Below are positions 6,484 through 7,195 of a stretch of DNA of 7,195 nucleotides, piece by piece. The DNA comes from an uncultured bacterium (GTDB lineage Bacteria; Bacillota; Clostridia; Lachnospirales; Lachnospiraceae). The notes under the pieces were generated by a model, which was given only the letters and a program-made list of their open reading frames with translations, searched no databases and was not told where the DNA came from. The DNA lies in assembly GCA_905214365.1 (NCBI GenBank), contig CAJMMH010000144.1, positions 1 to 7,195 on the forward strand. The letters run 5' to 3'. A program made the translations under genes and the position numbers. Every line of letters begins with the position of its first letter. Within the stretch, counting starts at the first letter, position 1.

Positions 6484-6512
6484 TGGACTTTTGCCGGAAA
6501 ACGTGCTATACT
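6484..6512 (+). promoter_or_regulatory. Extended -10 promoter for the PH-domain gene
   Basis: TGGACT (6484-6489) matches the -35 consensus at 4 of 6 positions and is followed after 17 bp by TATACT (6507-6512). TGC stands directly before the -10, giving an extended -10. Transcription would begin near 6519, leaving a leader of about 108 nt before the ATG at 6627. Its -35 is 4 bp from the -35 of the divergent ecfA1 promoter. Confidence 0.65.
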
Positions 6513-6552
6513 TGTTATTGTTCACCATGCTCATCTGACCTGATCACCGCCA

Positions 6553-6568
6553 ACTGCCGTGCCGCAGT
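6553..6568 (+). other. Small hairpin in the PH-gene leader
   Basis: ACTGC, a 6-base loop CGTGCC, then GCAGT form a perfect 5-bp stem in the predicted transcript. A short T-run (TTTT at 6577-6580) follows some 8 nt later, too far and too short for a convincing terminator. It is a weak structural element whose role cannot be told. Confidence 0.25.
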
Positions 6569-6626
6569 CTGCGCAATTTTCCGTCATTCAGAATACGATT
6601 GGAATCAACCGGAGGTAATAATCGCT

Positions 6627-7088
6627 ATGAGTAAAAAACAGATTCCTGAAGAAGTTGTTAAGTGGAGAGACCGCCGCCATCGCGCCTGGTTTCCGTTCAG
6701 TTTTACCGTTTATACGCTGACCGAGGACCGTCTGTATGTTCAGACCGGCCTGCTCAGTACGCACTACGATGAGACCCTGCTTTACCGTATCGTTGATCTC
6801 TGCCTGACCCGTACGCTCGGTCAGAAGATTTTCGGCACTGGAACAATCACACTTGCACTCCAGGCCGATACCCAGAGAAGCATTGTTCTCAAAAACATCC
6901 GCCATCCGCGCCAGGTCAACCGCATGCTCTCCATTGCAGTCGAAGAGGCCCGCAATCAGCGCGGCGTCATCGGACGCGAATTTTACAGCGGTGACCACGC
7001 GCCGCATGACGAACATGAACCGAAAGGACCAGGCGTTGCGTTCCAGCCGCAGGGTCCGGATGGAAAACCGTTCGAACATCATCATTAA
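6627..7088 (+). CDS. Small soluble bacterial PH-domain protein (bPH_2/YdbS-like)
   Basis: The 153-residue product resembles the bacterial pleckstrin-homology domain formerly called DUF304. Residues 24-100 show the typical pattern: FTVYTLTEDRLYVQTGLLST, then ETLLYRIVDLCLTRTLGQKIFGTGTITL, then VLKNIRHPRQVNRML. Family members often carry transmembrane helices before the PH domain; none is seen here, so this form is cytoplasmic unless it attaches to a partner. Residues 118-153 form a low-complexity tail rich in His, Pro, Gly and Asp, ending EHHH. The start at 6627 has a GGAGGT site at 6611-6616, spacer 10 nt. The frame stays open further upstream, but that part is cysteine-rich and overlaps both promoters, so it is not considered coding. 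It is the only plus-strand gene, divergent from ecfA1. The function of such proteins is poorly known, with membrane-stress roles suggested for some relatives. Confidence 0.85.
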   Translation: MSKKQIPEEVVKWRDRRHRAWFPFSFTVYTLTEDRLYVQTGLLSTHYDETLLYRIVDLCLTRTLGQKIFGTGTITLALQADTQRSIVLKNIRHPRQVNRMLSIAVEEARNQRGVIGREFYSGDHAPHDEHEPKGPGVAFQPQGPDGKPFEHHH

Positions 7089-7098
7089 CAAATCAAGG

Positions 7099-7147
7099 AA
7101 GTCCCCTGCTTCAATTGCGAAGAGCAATAAGCAGTGGGTGGGGACTT
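7099..7147 (+). other. Long imperfect stem after the PH gene
   Basis: AAGTCCCC (7099-7106) pairs with GGGGACTT (7140-7147), TGCTT (7107-7111) with AAGCA (7129-7133) and ATTGC (7114-7118) with GCAAT (7124-7128), closing a GAAGA loop. The three nested helices total 18 bp, with a 2-nt and a 6-nt bulge. It starts 10 nt after the stop codon. It is not followed by a T-run, and the pairing would hold on either strand. Confidence 0.5.
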
Positions 7148-7152
7148 GCTTG

Positions 7153-7182
7153 TATCAGGAGGGGGACAAGCCCCTCCTGATA
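7153..7182. repeat. Perfect 12-bp hairpin near the right edge
   Basis: TATCAGGAGGGG (7153-7164) and CCCCTCCTGATA (7171-7182) are exact reverse complements around a 6-base GACAAG loop. A competing stem GCTTGT/ACAAGC (7148-7153 with 7166-7171) uses the loop. No T-tract follows on either strand, so it is not a standard intrinsic terminator, although a bidirectional 3'-end role for the PH gene is the simplest guess. The 5' arm hides an AGGAGG sequence, but no start codon is positioned to use it. Confidence 0.55.
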
Positions 7183-7195
7183 AACTGCGAATATC

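Noticed and set aside
6351..6626. N-terminal extension of the PH protein using the open frame upstream
   Set aside because: It runs through both predicted promoters, is rich in cysteine and aromatic residues unlike the family, and the GGAGGT site at 6611 points to the start at 6627.
6588..7127. Minus-strand 179-codon frame opposite the PH gene
   Set aside because: It is a shadow of the well-supported PH-domain gene and has no ribosome binding site or domain pattern.
7153..7182. Classical rho-independent terminator
   Set aside because: The stem is strong, but no run of T follows on either strand, so the standard definition is not met.
1..7195. CRISPR arrays, tRNA or rRNA genes, insertion sequences, phage or toxin-antitoxin genes
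   Set aside because: No spaced direct repeats, cloverleaf patterns, transposase motifs or terminal inverted repeats were seen; the window looks like core chromosome.

Overview
The window reads as a stretch of a Clostridia chromosome, most likely Lachnospiraceae. The reasons are a conserved Firmicutes gene neighbourhood, strong AGGAGG-type ribosome binding sites, sigma-A-type promoters, and moderately high GC at third positions in most genes. The genus cannot be named from the sequence alone.

Almost everything lies on the minus strand and reads from right to left. The order is ecfA1 (5392-6258), ecfA2 (4363-5235), ecfT (3549-4370), truA (2473-3564), an ABC-class ATPase of the PF09818/COG3044 type (643-2334), and the 5' part of rplM (1-375, running off the left edge). 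This is the familiar Firmicutes series ecfA1-ecfA2-ecfT-truA-rplM with one extra gene, the ABC-class ATPase, between truA and rplM. ecfA2/ecfT overlap by 8 nt and ecfT/truA by 16 nt, so these three are probably translationally coupled. rplM has its own promoter with perfect consensus boxes and a leader of about 135 nt (510-572), so it need not depend on read-through. No intrinsic terminator separates it from the upstream genes.

To the right of ecfA1 the strand switches. A 368-base divergent intergenic region holds two back-to-back extended -10 promoters whose -35 boxes are 4 bp apart. One drives ecfA1 leftward. The other drives a small soluble bacterial PH-domain protein (6627-7088, plus strand). 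In many Firmicutes rplQ would stand directly upstream of ecfA1; here that link is broken. The ecfA1 leader also contains a perfect 8+8 bp inverted repeat and a set of interleaved complementary segments. After the PH gene the right edge carries two adjacent strong RNA-type hairpins without a U-tract.

Functionally, EcfA1, EcfA2 and EcfT form the shared energy-coupling module of group II ECF vitamin/metal importers. No substrate-binding S component is visible, so S components are expected elsewhere. TruA makes pseudouridines in the tRNA anticodon stem-loop, and L13 is a large-subunit ribosomal protein. The ABC-class ATPase is the least understood gene; its only structurally studied relative that I know of is a trypanosome RNA-editing factor. 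The most unusual protein features are that ATPase's position and a C-terminal extension of about 115 residues on TruA that I do not recognise. I did not find a clear new multi-gene system.
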